A stretch of 64,000 nucleotides of DNA from Bacillus yapensis (lineage in GTDB: Bacteria > Bacillota > Bacilli > Bacillales > Cytobacillaceae), in contig NZ_SUND01000012.1 of NCBI RefSeq assembly GCF_005280205.1, positions 1 to 64,000 of the forward strand, given 5' to 3'. Of the stretch, positions 34,197 to 43,867 are shown in pieces. A program made the position numbers and the translations under genes. Under the pieces are notes generated by a model that worked only from the letters and a program-made list of their open reading frames with translations, searched no databases and was not told the origin of the DNA. Every line of letters begins with the position of its first letter. Positions within the stretch are counted from its first letter, which is position 1.

Positions 34197-36611
34197 ATGA
34201 GTTTTCATCATCAAGAAATTGAAAAGAAGTGGCAAAGCTACTGGGAAAACAATAAAACATTCAAAACGAGCGAAGAAAAAGGGAAAAGAAAATTCTATGC
34301 CCTTGATATGTTCCCGTATCCATCTGGTGCAGGTCTTCACGTTGGTCACCCTGAAGGGTACACAGCAACTGATATCCTTTCAAGAATGAAGCGTGCCCAA
34401 GGCTATAATGTTCTTCATCCAATGGGTTGGGATGCATTCGGTCTTCCAGCGGAGCAATATGCTTTAGATACAGGAAATGACCCAGCTGATTTTACAAAGC
34501 ACAACATTGAAACGTTTAAGCGCCAAATTAAAGCGTTAGGCTTTTCTTATGATTGGGATCGTGAAGTGAATACGACAGATCCGGAATATTACAAGTGGAC
34601 ACAATGGATCTTTTTAAAGCTATATGAAAAAGGTCTTGCTTATATTGATGAGGTTGCGGTGAACTGGTGTCCAGCTCTTGGGACAGTTCTAGCGAACGAA
34701 GAAGTCATTGATGGTAAAAGTGAGCGCGGTGGACATCCAGTTGAACGCCGCCCGATGAAGCAATGGATGCTAAAAATTACGGCTTACGCTGATCGTTTAC
34801 TTGAAGACTTAGAAGAATTAGATTGGCCAGATAGCTTAAAAGAAATGCAACGTAATTGGATTGGACGTTCTGAAGGTGCAGAAGTGACTTTCCAAATTGA
34901 AGGTCATGATGAGACATTCACGGTATTCACAACACGCCCTGATACATTATTCGGTGCAACTTACGCTGTTATTGCGCCTGAGCATGAATTAGTTGGTAAA
35001 ATTACAACGGCAGACCAAAAAGTAGCCGTAGACACATACTTAGATCAAGTAAAAACAAAGAGTGATTTAGAGCGTACTGACTTAGCGAAGGATAAAACAG
35101 GGGTATTCACAGGCGCTTACGCGATTAATCCAGCTAATGGCGAAAAAATGCCGATCTGGATCGCAGATTATGTTCTTGTAAGCTATGGTACGGGTGCGAT
35201 TATGGCGGTTCCAGCTCATGACGAGCGTGATTTTGAATTCGCACAAAAATTTGATTTGCCAATTATTGAGGTTGTTGCTGGTGGAGACGTTACAACAGAA
35301 GCGTATACTGGTGACGGAGAGCACGTAAACTCTGATTTCTTAAATGGATTAAATAAAGAAGATGCCATTGCGAAGATGATTGCATGGCTTGAAGAAAAGG
35401 GCATTGGTACGAAAAAGGTAACATACCGTCTACGCGATTGGTTATTTAGCCGTCAACGTTACTGGGGTGAGCCAATTCCAATTATTCATTGGGAAGATGG
35501 CACAATGTCAGCAGTTCCTGAAGAAGAGCTTCCATTAACACTTCCTGTTACAAAAGAAATTAAGCCTTCTGGAACAGGAGAGTCTCCTTTAGCGAATATC
35601 GCTGACTGGGTTAATGTAGTAGATCCGAAAACAGGTAAAAAGGGTCGTAGAGAAACAAACACAATGCCACAATGGGCAGGTAGCTGCTGGTACTACTTAC
35701 GTTATATTGATCCGAAAAACGATCAAGCATTAGCGGATAAAGAGAAATTAGCAGAATGGTTACCAGTTGATATTTATATTGGTGGAGCAGAACATGCGGT
35801 ACTTCACCTTCTATATGCTCGATTCTGGCATAAGGTTCTTTATGATCTTGGTGTGGTTTCAACAAAAGAGCCATTCCAAAAGCTATTCAACCAAGGGATG
35901 ATCCTAGGTGAAGGCAATGAAAAAATGAGTAAATCAAAAGGTAATGTTGTTAACCCTGATGATATTATCGAAAGCCACGGTGCCGATACGTTACGCCTTT
36001 ATGAAATGTTCATGGGCCCACTAGATGCGTCGATTGCATGGTCAACGAATGGTCTTGATGGCTCACGTCGTTTCTTAGACCGAATTTGGCGTTTATTAGT
36101 GGAAGAGGATGGCAGTTTAAGTCCGAAGGTTCAAGACAGTGAAGATACCCTTTTAGAAAAGGTTTATCACCAAACGGTGAAAAAGGTAACCGAAGATTTT
36201 GAAGGCCTACGCTTTAACACAGCGATTTCACAGCTTATGGTCTTCATTAATGATGCTTACAAAGCGCCAGTATTGCCAAAACGTTATGTGGAAGGCTTTG
36301 TGAAGATGCTTGCTCCAATCGCTCCTCATATTGCTGAAGAGCTTTGGTCGAAACTAGGTGGAACTGAAACAATTTCTTATGAAGCATGGCCAGCTTTTGA
36401 TGAAGCGAAGCTTGTAGATGATGAGGTTGAAATTGTTGTCCAAATCAACGGCAAGGTAAAAGCGAAGTTGATGGTTCCAGCCGATGCTAATAGAGAAGCT
36501 CTTGAAGAAATTGCCATGGGCGATGTCAATGTGAAAGAGCAAATTGACGGAAAAACAGTCCGTAAAGTAATTGCGGTCCCAGGCAAGCTTGTTAATATCG
36601 TAGCGAACTAA
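34197..36611 (+). CDS. leuS: Leucyl-tRNA synthetase
   Basis: Charges tRNA-Leu. The 804-residue class I enzyme has the HIGH signature as HVGH (residues 48-51), the [11 protein letters not shown] editing-domain motif near 250, the KMSKS motif near 576, and a C-terminal [11 protein letters not shown] domain. The ATG follows TAGGAGGAACGAAAG. It is controlled by the upstream T-box; two of its substrates (tRNA-Leu TAG and TAA) are in the cluster at the window start. Confidence 0.98.
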   Translation: MSFHHQEIEKKWQSYWENNKTFKTSEEKGKRKFYALDMFPYPSGAGLHVGHPEGYTATDILSRMKRAQGYNVLHPMGWDAFGLPAEQYALDTGNDPADFTKHNIETFKRQIKALGFSYDWDREVNTTDPEYYKWTQWIFLKLYEKGLAYIDEVAVNWCPALGTVLANEEVIDGKSERGGHPVERRPMKQWMLKITAYADRLLEDLEELDWPDSLKEMQRNWIGRSEGAEVTFQIEGHDETFTVFTTRPDTLFGATYAVIAPEHELVGKITTADQKVAVDTYLDQVKTKSDLERTDLAKDKTGVFTGAYAINPANGEKMPIWIADYVLVSYGTGAIMAVPAHDERDFEFAQKFDLPIIEVVAGGDVTTEAYTGDGEHVNSDFLNGLNKEDAIAKMIAWLEEKGIGTKKVTYRLRDWLFSRQRYWGEPIPIIHWEDGTMSAVPEEELPLTLPVTKEIKPSGTGESPLANIADWVNVVDPKTGKKGRRETNTMPQWAGSCWYYLRYIDPKNDQALADKEKLAEWLPVDIYIGGAEHAVLHLLYARFWHKVLYDLGVVSTKEPFQKLFNQGMILGEGNEKMSKSKGNVVNPDDIIESHGADTLRLYEMFMGPLDASIAWSTNGLDGSRRFLDRIWRLLVEEDGSLSPKVQDSEDTLLEKVYHQTVKKVTEDFEGLRFNTAISQLMVFINDAYKAPVLPKRYVEGFVKMLAPIAPHIAEELWSKLGGTETISYEAWPAFDEAKLVDDEVEIVVQINGKVKAKLMVPADANREALEEIAMGDVNVKEQIDGKTVRKVIAVPGKLVNIVAN

Positions 36612-36615
36612 TAGT

Positions 36616-36650
36616 CAAAAATGCAGTCCAAGTAGGGCTGCATTTTTTTG
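36616..36650 (+). terminator. Terminator of leuS
   Basis: AAAAATGCAG and CTGCATTTTT pair, with an inner TCC/GGG extension, followed by TTTTTG. Confidence 0.88.
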
Positions 36651-36773
36651 AAGATGTCAGGAAGAAGAAAGTCACTAAAGCGTATGATTTTTTTCCATTC
36701 GACACTATGTGATAAAATAATCCTACCGTTTACAAGGTGAAAAGATTAGAAAATAAAAGGAGCTTATAAATAA

Positions 36774-37082
36774 ATGGAACCAATTAATATTATTACAACA
36801 GAAGAACTAGAAAAGAAAATCGAAAATGGCGAAGAGTTGAACCTGATCGATGTTCGTGAAGACGAGGAAGTTGCAGAAGGCATGATTCCTGGGGCAAAGC
36901 ATATTCGTATGAATGATATCCCTGCTCGCATAGATGAACTTGATAAAGACAAAGAGTATATCTTCATTTGTCGTTCAAGTAGACGAAGCGAAAATGTTTG
37001 CTACTACTTGCAAGACCAAGGATATAAAGTTCGCAACATGGTTGGCGGTATGCTTGACTGGAAAGGCGAAATTGTATTCTAA
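36774..37082 (+). CDS. ytwF: Rhodanese-like protein YtwF
   Basis: A 102-residue single-domain rhodanese. The predicted persulfide cysteine C66 starts the loop CRSSRRS. DVRE at 26-29 and GGMLDWKG near the C-terminus are typical. It moves sulfane sulfur or serves a regulatory redox role; partner unknown. The ATG at 36774 follows AAAGGAGCTTATAA. It lies alone after leuS. Confidence 0.88.
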   Translation: MEPINIITTEELEKKIENGEELNLIDVREDEEVAEGMIPGAKHIRMNDIPARIDELDKDKEYIFICRSSRRSENVCYYLQDQGYKVRNMVGGMLDWKGEIVF

Positions 37083-37156
37083 GAGGTTTTAGAACTCTTC
37101 TAATCTGTCCATAATGGTAAAAAACGCTTTTTTCGTGTTGCTTGTTGTGTTTTTTT

Positions 37157-37318
37157 GTAAATGTCCTAAAGCCGACATTTACACCTCTTACGCGGTTTAG
37201 TGCTACAAATTATTTTTGCACAGCACTTTTCGCTACCGTTTGCTGTTTTTAAGAGGAAAAATTGCAATTCATTTAATGAATTTTTATCTAAAGGCAACAA
37301 GCTTTTGCGAAAAGAGCC
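37157..37318 (-). repeat. Interspersed element, family 1, copy 1
   Basis: Read on the minus strand: GGCTCTTTTCGC at the 5' end pairs with GCGAAAAGTGCT. Then follow AGTGCT/AGCACT and a 26 nt hairpin GTAAATGTC-GGCTTTAG-GACATTTAC (37157-37182). The last ~79 bp are nearly identical to copies at 54212 and 57214. It occupies most of the ytwF-cse60 intergenic region, opposite in direction to both genes. Confidence 0.85.
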
Positions 37319-37337
37319 TTATTGGGAGAGAAGAACA

Positions 37338-37526
37338 ATGATCCAGGTTAAATTATTTGATCAGGAACATGAGAAAGACTTAGAAAAAGTAATGAATCGT
37401 TTTTTAGAAAAACTAGATGAAAAAAAACTACTCGATATTAAATACAACATTGCAGCATTACCTGAGGATGATGAATCGCCAGAACAGATTTATTGTTTTT
37501 CTGCGATGGTCATCTACAGAAAATAA
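37338..37526 (+). CDS. cse60: Sporulation protein Cse60
   Basis: A 62-residue protein of the Cse60 family, expressed during sporulation under sigma-E in B. subtilis. Its ends match the family (MIQVKLFDQEHEKDLE and EQIYCFSAMVIYRK). The ATG at 37338 follows GGGAGAG. The upstream start at 37200 is within the repeat and is rejected. Its presence supports a spore-forming host. Confidence 0.88.
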   Translation: MIQVKLFDQEHEKDLEKVMNRFLEKLDEKKLLDIKYNIAALPEDDESPEQIYCFSAMVIYRK

Positions 37527-37527
37527 G

Positions 37528-37560
37528 GAGTTTGACATTATTGTCAAACTCCTTTCGTTT
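37528..37560. terminator. Bidirectional terminator between cse60 and ytfP
   Basis: GGAGTTTGACA and TGTCAAACTCC pair across TTAT, followed by TTTCGTTTT. It also covers the ytfP stop. Confidence 0.88.
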
Positions 37561-38818
37561 TAGCAAAAATAGCGGCATTCGTTCCAGCTAATCTTCCAGT
37601 TACAAGTGCAGAAGTAATATTGTATCCGCCTGTATACCCGTGGATATCGAGGATTTCACCGCAAAAATACAGTCCATTCATTTTCTTAGAAGCCATTGTT
37701 TGTGGCTCGATCTCTTTGACAGAAACACCACCACCTGTAACAAAGGCCTTTTCGATTGGGAGCGTACCATCTACCTTAAATTCAAACTGCTTACAGCTAT
37801 GCGTAAAGGCACGAATTTTCTCAGCGGAAATATTGGCTCCTTGAGCAGCCGGGTCAATGCCGTTTCTCTCTAAAAGAAATAGCAAATACCGTTCAGGGAC
37901 TAAGCCTTTTAAAATATTCTTGATGCTTTTTTTCGGTTCGGCTTTGACTAGAGCCATGAACTCTTGAAAAAGAGGCTCCTGCTTTTTATCAGGAATGACA
38001 TCTAAGCTCATTGTCACTTCTTTGAGGTCCCATTTTTTCTTCGCTTTCACGACAAACTGACTACAGCGAAGGACCGCTGGACCGCTCACGCCAAAATGAG
38101 TAAAAATCATATCCATTTGATGGGTAATAAGTGCTTTTCCTTTTGGGTTTAAAACACTTAAAGCTACATCTCGCAAAGATAATCCTTGTAATACCTTTTC
38201 TTGGATAAATGGCTCTGAGGAAGTAATCGGAACCTCCGTCGGATATAAATCGGTGATCGTGTGACCAGCTTTCCTCGCCCAAGCATATCCGTCACCTGTT
38301 GAACCAGTGTGTGGGACTGATTTGCCACCAACGGCAATAACAATCGCTTTTGTCTCATAGCTGTCTCCATCTCTAAAATGGACAGAGGCCGTGTGGTCAT
38401 CTTGATATTTAACATCAGCAACAGGAGAATTCGTTTTAATATGTACCCTTAAGTCCTTCAGGCGATTCAGCAGTGCATCGACAACAGACTGAGCTTTATT
38501 TGAAACGGGAAACATTCTTCCATGGTCCTCTTCCTTAAGCTGTACTCCTAGCTTTTCAAAGAAAGCGATAATATCTTCGTTATTAAAAATCGAAAATGCA
38601 CTGTGTAAAAAGCGACCATTCCCAGGAATATGCTTGATGATTTCATCAATCGGAAGTCGATTAGTAACGTTGCATCTTCCTCCACCTGATATCGCTAATT
38701 TGCGGCCGAGCTTGTCTCCTTTATCGACTAAAAGTACACGTGCGCCTTGTTCGCCCGCAGCGATGGCCGCCATTAGACCAGAAGGACCACCACCGATTAC
38801 TATCACATCATATTGCAT
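37544..38818 (-). CDS. ytfP: FAD-dependent oxidoreductase YtfP (HI0933 family)
   Basis: A 424-residue flavoprotein of the HI0933/BaiN-like family. The Rossmann FAD motif is [10 protein letters not shown] at 9-18, followed by [18 protein letters not shown], the family signature near residues 37-54. The C-terminal [16 protein letters not shown] and [14 protein letters not shown] segments are typical. The substrate is unknown. The ATG at 38818 follows AAGGAG. Confidence 0.88.
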   Translation of the reverse strand: MQYDVIVIGGGPSGLMAAIAAGEQGARVLLVDKGDKLGRKLAISGGGRCNVTNRLPIDEIIKHIPGNGRFLHSAFSIFNNEDIIAFFEKLGVQLKEEDHGRMFPVSNKAQSVVDALLNRLKDLRVHIKTNSPVADVKYQDDHTASVHFRDGDSYETKAIVIAVGGKSVPHTGSTGDGYAWARKAGHTITDLYPTEVPITSSEPFIQEKVLQGLSLRDVALSVLNPKGKALITHQMDMIFTHFGVSGPAVLRCSQFVVKAKKKWDLKEVTMSLDVIPDKKQEPLFQEFMALVKAEPKKSIKNILKGLVPERYLLFLLERNGIDPAAQGANISAEKIRAFTHSCKQFEFKVDGTLPIEKAFVTGGGVSVKEIEPQTMASKKMNGLYFCGEILDIHGYTGGYNITSALVTGRLAGTNAAIFAKTKGV

Positions 38819-39028
38819 GTTTTTGTCTCCTTAAAAAATTTTATATAGAAATTCCATTAAAACTTTATGAAAATAAAGCCAATCAGTATATTATAGAACA
38901 TGGACGATTATTATGAAAAGAATACAACTAGCTCTAATTTTAGTAGCAGTTATTCTTAAAGAAGTGTAAACTGTTTAGTTGTATAATTTATTTTGATTCT
39001 AGCTGATTTCTAATTAGGATGGGATGTT
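38819..39028. other. ytfP-murJ divergent intergenic region
   Basis: 210 bp. A TATAAT occurs near 38980 on the + strand without a good -35. Two very short ORFs (about 18-19 codons) near 38885-38970 have no ribosome site and are not called. Confidence 0.35.
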
Positions 39029-40648
39029 ATGTCTTCAAAGCTGTTAAGAGGAACTTTTATCTTAACCTTAGGTACTTTTATATCAAAATTTCTAGGTTTG
39101 TTCTATGTAATTCCATTTTTTGCTTTAGTCGGCGAGGAAGGAACAGCCCTTTATAATTATGCTTATATTCCTTATACGATTTTTATTAGTATTGCCACCG
39201 GAGGGATTCCGGCATCAGTTTCTAAATTTATTTCAAAATATAATGCAATTGAAGAATATGAAGTTGGAAGAAAGTTATTTAAGACCGGACTAGTTTTGAT
39301 GGGGATTACCGGCATCATCTCCTTTCTTATTTTATATGCGGCTGCCCCAAGCTTAGCTGGCACGGTCATCACAGATCCTGAATTTTTAGCTCATAAGGAT
39401 GATGTAACAACGGTTATTAGAGCGGTAAGCTTTGCTTTAATTATCATTCCTTTAATGTCCATTATCCGAGGATATTTTCAAGGGCACCAATCGATGGAGC
39501 CGACTGCGATCTCTCAGGTTGTTGAACAAATTGTGCGGATTGTATTCGTTCTTGTGGGGGCATTTGCCGTTTTACACCTCCTTAATGGAACCCTTGTTAC
39601 TGCAGTCAGTGTCTCCGTTTTTGCGGCCTTTATTGGAGGATTAGGGGGGCTCGTGGTTTTATTATGGTATTGGTATAAGAAGAAGCCAGAATACGATGCT
39701 CTTTTACTAAATGATAAAAGAACGGTTGATATCTCGGTCAAAGAGATTTACAAAGAAATTCTCCTGTATTCAATCCCGTTTGTCTTAGTGGGAATTGCTA
39801 ATCCACTATTTCAATTTATTGATCAGTTAACTTTTAATAAAACGATGGTTGCCATTGGCTATGATTTTAAGGATGCAGAATATGCATTTTCGATTTTAAA
39901 CTTCCAAGCACAGAAGCTCGTGATCATTCCTGTTTCACTTGCAACTGCCTTTTCTCTAACATTAGTGCCGGCAGTTACAAGATCCTTTACGGAGCAAGAC
40001 CAGCAGGGCTTGAATCGTCAATTAAATCAAACGTTCCAAGTACTTATGTATTTGACATTGCCAGCTACTCTAGGACTTTCTTTATTAGCAGAACCGTTTT
40101 ACACGGTGTTTTATGCGGCTGATGCGTTAGGAACGGAAGTACTACAGGCGTATGCACCTATTGCGATATTGTTTGCTCTATACGCGGTCACTGCAGCGAT
40201 TTTACAAGGAATTGACGCTCAAAAATTTAACATTCTCAGTTTATTAGTTGGTATTCTCATTAAGCTAAGCTTGAATATTCCGTTGATCAAATTAATGGAG
40301 ACGAAGGGCGCGATTCTAGCGACTGCGCTTGGATACGGAGCGGCGATTTTAATCAATTTATTTGTCATCAAAGCATTTTCGAAGTATCGATACCGTCTTG
40401 TATTTAGAAGGGGCATGTTAATCGTTATTTTCACTGTCATTATGTATGTTGTGACAATGCTTGTGTACAGACTACTTTCTATGTTCTTATCTCCTGAAGT
40501 AAAATGGGAAGCACTAGTGATGATCATTATTTGTGCGGCAGTTGGAGCTGGAATTTATTTTTACTTAGGCTTAAAGACGAAGCTAGTGAATTTCTTATTT
40601 GGTTCGCGAGTCGATCGGATTTTAGCAAAATTACGAATAAAAGTGTAG
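39029..40648 (+). CDS. murJ: Lipid II flippase MurJ (YtgP), MOP superfamily
   Basis: Moves the peptidoglycan precursor lipid II across the membrane; B. subtilis YtgP was shown to be MurJ. The 539-residue protein has about 14 predicted membrane helices and the SpoVB-like start RGTFILTLGTFISKFLGLFY. The RGYFQGHQSMEPTAISQVVEQ segment near residues 146-166 is highly conserved in MOP flippases. The ATG at 39029 follows TAGGATGGGATG. Confidence 0.93.
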   Translation: MSSKLLRGTFILTLGTFISKFLGLFYVIPFFALVGEEGTALYNYAYIPYTIFISIATGGIPASVSKFISKYNAIEEYEVGRKLFKTGLVLMGITGIISFLILYAAAPSLAGTVITDPEFLAHKDDVTTVIRAVSFALIIIPLMSIIRGYFQGHQSMEPTAISQVVEQIVRIVFVLVGAFAVLHLLNGTLVTAVSVSVFAAFIGGLGGLVVLLWYWYKKKPEYDALLLNDKRTVDISVKEIYKEILLYSIPFVLVGIANPLFQFIDQLTFNKTMVAIGYDFKDAEYAFSILNFQAQKLVIIPVSLATAFSLTLVPAVTRSFTEQDQQGLNRQLNQTFQVLMYLTLPATLGLSLLAEPFYTVFYAADALGTEVLQAYAPIAILFALYAVTAAILQGIDAQKFNILSLLVGILIKLSLNIPLIKLMETKGAILATALGYGAAILINLFVIKAFSKYRYRLVFRRGMLIVIFTVIMYVVTMLVYRLLSMFLSPEVKWEALVMIIICAAVGAGIYFYLGLKTKLVNFLFGSRVDRILAKLRIKV

Positions 40649-40658
40649 CAAACTTTTG

Positions 40659-40692
40659 CAGGTCCCCACTTGAAGTGGAGACCTGTTTTTTC
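40659..40692. terminator. Bidirectional terminator between murJ and the coiled-coil gene
   Basis: CAGGTC-CCCAC and GTGG-AGACCTG pair across TTGAA with an internal mismatch, followed by seven T. Confidence 0.85.
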
Positions 40693-40693
40693 A

Positions 40694-40888
40694 CTAGTAA
40701 TTATCACTGTAAATTCCTAGTCTTCTTTCGATTCGCTCCACTCGTCGCTCAAGACGTTCTAATTGACGTTCGAACCTTTCGTTTTGACGTTCTAATTGAT
40801 TAAGACGGCGCTCGATATTTCCGCCGCCACCTCCTGGAAACCCAGGAAATCCTGGGATAAATTGTTGTCCCTGTTGTCGATAGTACAA
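40694..40888 (-). CDS. Short Gly-rich/coiled-coil protein of unknown function
   Basis: A 64-residue protein. It has an aromatic/Gln start (MYYRQQGQQF), a FPGFPGGGGG hinge near residues 14-23, and then a charged helix of Arg/Glu heptads (RRLNQLERQNERFERQLERL..., first ~20 shown in part) predicted to be a coiled coil. The TTG at 40888 has AGGAGGT 6 bp upstream; the ORF extends to GTG 40897 inside the site. Similar small Bacillus proteins exist, perhaps spore-associated, but I do not know their role. Confidence 0.6.
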   Translation of the reverse strand: MYYRQQGQQFIPGFPGFPGGGGGNIERRLNQLERQNERFERQLERLERRVERIERRLGIYSDNY

Positions 40889-41037
40889 ATTGCACACCTC
40901 CTAAGTGGGGGATTTAGGTTAGGGATTTCGTTTTTAGGATGACTAAAAATACGCTTAGTCGTGATAATAGTCTATGAAAAGCAGATTTGATTGTAAGGGC
41001 TCATGCCCATGATATAAGAATGAAATGAGGGCTCGTT

Positions 41038-41757
41038 ATGAGAATTGATAAAATGTTGGCCAACCTTGGTTTTGGCAGTCGAAAAGAAGTGAAAAAGCTT
41101 TTAAAAGATGGAGCGGTTAAGGTCAATGACCGAGTCATAAAGGATGCCAAGGAGCATGTGGACCCTGAGAAAGATACAGTTACCTTACATGGTGAGGCTG
41201 TAGAATATAAGGAGTTTATTTATCTGATGATGAACAAGCCTCCTGGTGTCATCTCTGCGACGGAAGACAATCACGATCAAACAGTGATTGATTTATTAGA
41301 GATGGAGGACGCCGTCTTTTCGCCTTTTCCAGTAGGTCGATTGGATAAGGATACAGAAGGGTTGTTGCTTATCACAAATGATGGGCAGTTATCTCATCGC
41401 CTGTTATCTCCGAAAAAACATGTGCCGAAAACATATTTTGCGGTAATTGATCAAGAGGTAACGGAAGAGGATGTGGAGGCTTTTAAACACGGAGTCGTTT
41501 TAGACGATGGGTATGAAACGAAGCCAGGTGAACTGAAAATATTGAAGTCTGGTACTCGTTCTGATATTGAGTTAACGATTACAGAAGGAAAGTTCCATCA
41601 GGTAAAAAGAATGTTTGAAGCAGTGGGGAAACGTGTTGTGTATTTGAAACGCTTAACAATGGGACCACTTGAGTTGGATGAATCACTGGAGCTTGGCGAG
41701 TATCGTGAGTTAACCGATGAGGAGATTGAAAGTTTGATGGAGTATGAAGTGAAGTAG
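41038..41757 (+). CDS. ytzG: RsuA-family rRNA pseudouridine synthase YtzG
   Basis: A 239-residue protein with an N-terminal S4 RNA-binding domain (MRIDKMLANLGFGSRKEVKK) and a pseudouridine synthase core. The catalytic Asp is D103 in GRLDKDTEG, with MNKPPGV near 65-71 and GKFHQVKRMF near 186. RsuA acts at 16S position 516 (E. coli numbering) in other bacteria; the exact target here is inferred. The ATG follows ATGAGGGCTCGTT. Confidence 0.9.
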   Translation: MRIDKMLANLGFGSRKEVKKLLKDGAVKVNDRVIKDAKEHVDPEKDTVTLHGEAVEYKEFIYLMMNKPPGVISATEDNHDQTVIDLLEMEDAVFSPFPVGRLDKDTEGLLLITNDGQLSHRLLSPKKHVPKTYFAVIDQEVTEEDVEAFKHGVVLDDGYETKPGELKILKSGTRSDIELTITEGKFHQVKRMFEAVGKRVVYLKRLTMGPLELDESLELGEYRELTDEEIESLMEYEVK

Positions 41758-41825
41758 AGATTTCTGGAATTAATGTTAAAAGTTCCAGATTTACTTAGGG
41801 AAGTTCCGGAATTCAGTTGAAAAAC

Positions 41826-41867
41826 CAAAAAAATCGCCTACCATATTGAGTAGGCGATTTATATTTT
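41826..41867. terminator. Bidirectional terminator between ytzG and ytzE
   Basis: AAATCGCCTAC and GTAGGCGATTT pair across CATATTGA, with A and T runs on both sides. Confidence 0.85.
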
Positions 41868-41887
41868 AGAAGTATCAATAGAGGTCA

Positions 41888-42109
41888 TTAAGAGGTAATT
41901 TTTACTTTCTTCTGTGTCGTTGTCCACTTGCCTCGGCTAGGACTTTTTACTAAGTCATTGTAAGCCAAAACATTCAAATCTCGTTGGATCGTCCGAGGAG
42001 TTGTACCAAATTCTTCTACAAGCTCTTGTGTTGTGACAATTCCCTGCTGATTAATAAACATGTAGACGGATTTGATTCGGTTTATCATCCGGTTAGTTGA
42101 AGGTTTCAA
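41888..42109 (-). CDS. ytzE: DeoR-type helix-turn-helix regulator YtzE
   Basis: A 73-residue protein made of only the DeoR-type DNA-binding domain: MINRIKSVYMFINQQGIVTTQELVEEFGTTPRTIQRDLNVL, HTH at about residues 24-46. No effector domain is present. This length equals B. subtilis YtzE. It is divergent from the M48-ankyrin gene, so it may regulate across the 390 bp region, but no direct evidence exists. Confidence 0.85.
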   Translation of the reverse strand: MKPSTNRMINRIKSVYMFINQQGIVTTQELVEEFGTTPRTIQRDLNVLAYNDLVKSPSRGKWTTTQKKVKITS

Positions 42110-42497
42110 AAAACCACTCCCTATCCTTTTTTCAAACCAGTGGCAGTTCCTACAGTTGACAGCTTATTATGAGAAATACTTCTCATACATATGTAATCTT
42201 CTTCTCCCTAGACAACCCCTTTATTCATTTCTACTAATAGGTTAAACCCTTAACAACAATTCTAAACTTATTTTCAAATAATTTCTACTTTATTATGAAA
42301 ATTTTACATTTTGTTAAATCTGAAAATTCCCCCCTTTGCGTTAGGCTCAATAATACATATGGTTCGAGACAGGCTAAATATGAACAAAAATTGAATATTC
42401 TCATAATTTAATTTATCATTTTTCCTACTATCCTAATTTCATTTCCTAAGATATAATACATGTCATATTTGTCATTTATAGGAAAGGAAGTGTGAGT
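42110..42497. other. Intergenic region between ytzE and the M48-ankyrin gene
   Basis: 388 bp of AT-rich sequence with several CCC/TTT tracts. The perfect inverted repeat ATGAGAA-ATAC-TTCTCAT (42169-42186) could be an operator for YtzE (inference). No gene or clear promoter pair is evident. Confidence 0.4.
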
Positions 42498-43775
42498 TTG
42501 GAGCAGGCATTAGAAAATCAACTTGTTCATAGAAAAGAAAATATTTATTTGGGTTTCGTTATGCTATTTAGTATCCTTGCGTATTTATTTTTAGCATTTT
42601 CAATCGTAGGTTTAATCATTATTGCACTTATTTTGTTTTTTTCTCTTATTCTCAATGGTTTTTACATGGGAGGGGTTAGACGGAATGGCGTCAAGCTGAG
42701 TGAAGAACAGTTTCCAGAGCTGTATCAGAAGGCTGTTGCCGTCGCAAAAGATATGGGCTTATCGAAAATTCCTGACATATATGTGATGGAATCGGAAGGT
42801 GTACTGAATGCCTTTGCTACAAGATTTTTCATGAAGGACATGGTTGTTCTATATTCAGGTATTTTTGATCTGATTGAAAGACATGGGGAAAAAGAAGTTC
42901 TCTTTGTTCTAGCTCATGAATTTGCCCACTTAAAACGTAAGCATGTACTTATTAGTCTATTAATTTTGCCAGCACTATGGGTACCTTTTTTAGGGAACGC
43001 TTATTTAAGAGCTTGTGAGTATACGTGTGACCGTTATGCAGCTTACTATATACAATCGTTAGAGGCTGCGACGAATGGTTTGTTAATGCTGGCAATTGGA
43101 AAAGAGCTTTATGCAAGAGTGAATCATGAGGCGTATATGAGACAGCTGAAAACAGAATCTGGATTTTTTGTATGGTTCAATGAAAAAATGTCGACTCACC
43201 CGCATTTACCAAAAAGAGTGTACGAGCTGTCAAAATGCTTCAGTCCGGATACAACAGAAGTGATAAAAGAGCCTAAGGGACGAGTCTGGCTGGGCATAGG
43301 GATTGGACTTCTTTCTATTGTTATTGTGATTACGGGTGCATTTTTTGCAGTCAAGGCTGTAAAGAATTTAGACCTTTTTTCTCAAATTATGATGGAAGTG
43401 GAAGGCACCACGCCTCTTATGAATGCGGCTGTGGATAATGACGTAGCACAACTTAGTACGCTGCTTGAAGAGGGAGAAGACATCAATGCAACGAATGTAG
43501 ATGGCTATACAGCTCTTCATTTGACAGTTACAAACTTTTCCTATGAGGCTGCAGAATTGCTCCTGGATCATGGAGCAGATCCAAATACGATTAATGTTTA
43601 TGACACGACTCCTCTAATGGAAGCAGTGTTTTATGATGATTTAGATATGGCTAGAATTTTACTCGAGTACGGGGCAGACGTAAGTATTAAAGATTCATAT
43701 GGTTCGACTGCTTATGACTATGCTGTTGATTATGAGAATGAAGAATTAATAAAACTATTAGAATCATATCAATAG
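42498..43775 (+). CDS. M48-family membrane metallopeptidase fused to ankyrin repeats
   Basis: A 425-residue protein. Two N-terminal membrane helices (about 18-55) are followed by an M48 (HtpX/Ste24-like) zinc peptidase with HEFAH at 140-144 and a later Glu in ACEYTCDR as the third ligand. A third hydrophobic helix (about 254-276) leads to a C-terminal ankyrin domain of about four repeats. The TTG at 42498 follows AAAGGAAG with 7 bp spacing. The GTG at 42492 has too short spacing. HtpX-type proteases act in membrane protein quality control. The ankyrin tail probably binds a partner. Confidence 0.88.
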   Translation: MEQALENQLVHRKENIYLGFVMLFSILAYLFLAFSIVGLIIIALILFFSLILNGFYMGGVRRNGVKLSEEQFPELYQKAVAVAKDMGLSKIPDIYVMESEGVLNAFATRFFMKDMVVLYSGIFDLIERHGEKEVLFVLAHEFAHLKRKHVLISLLILPALWVPFLGNAYLRACEYTCDRYAAYYIQSLEAATNGLLMLAIGKELYARVNHEAYMRQLKTESGFFVWFNEKMSTHPHLPKRVYELSKCFSPDTTEVIKEPKGRVWLGIGIGLLSIVIVITGAFFAVKAVKNLDLFSQIMMEVEGTTPLMNAAVDNDVAQLSTLLEEGEDINATNVDGYTALHLTVTNFSYEAAELLLDHGADPNTINVYDTTPLMEAVFYDDLDMARILLEYGADVSIKDSYGSTAYDYAVDYENEELIKLLESYQ

Positions 43776-43778
43776 GCG

Positions 43779-43812
43779 TAAGGCCGTCCTTAGGGATGGC
43801 TTTTTTCTTTAA
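43779..43812 (+). terminator. Terminator of the M48-ankyrin gene
   Basis: AAGGCCGTCC and GGATGGCTT pair across TTAG (one G:T), followed by TTTTTCTTT. Confidence 0.8.
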
Positions 43813-43867
43813 AAAAGCAAACTTTTTCTATTTAAATTCGTATATAAAAAATGGGAGGGATGTCGCT

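Noticed and set aside
37200-37337. N-terminal extension of cse60
   Set aside because: It lies inside repeat copy 1 and the Cse60 family starts at MIQVK.
38885-38970. 18-19 codon ORFs between ytfP and murJ
   Set aside because: No ribosome site or conservation visible.
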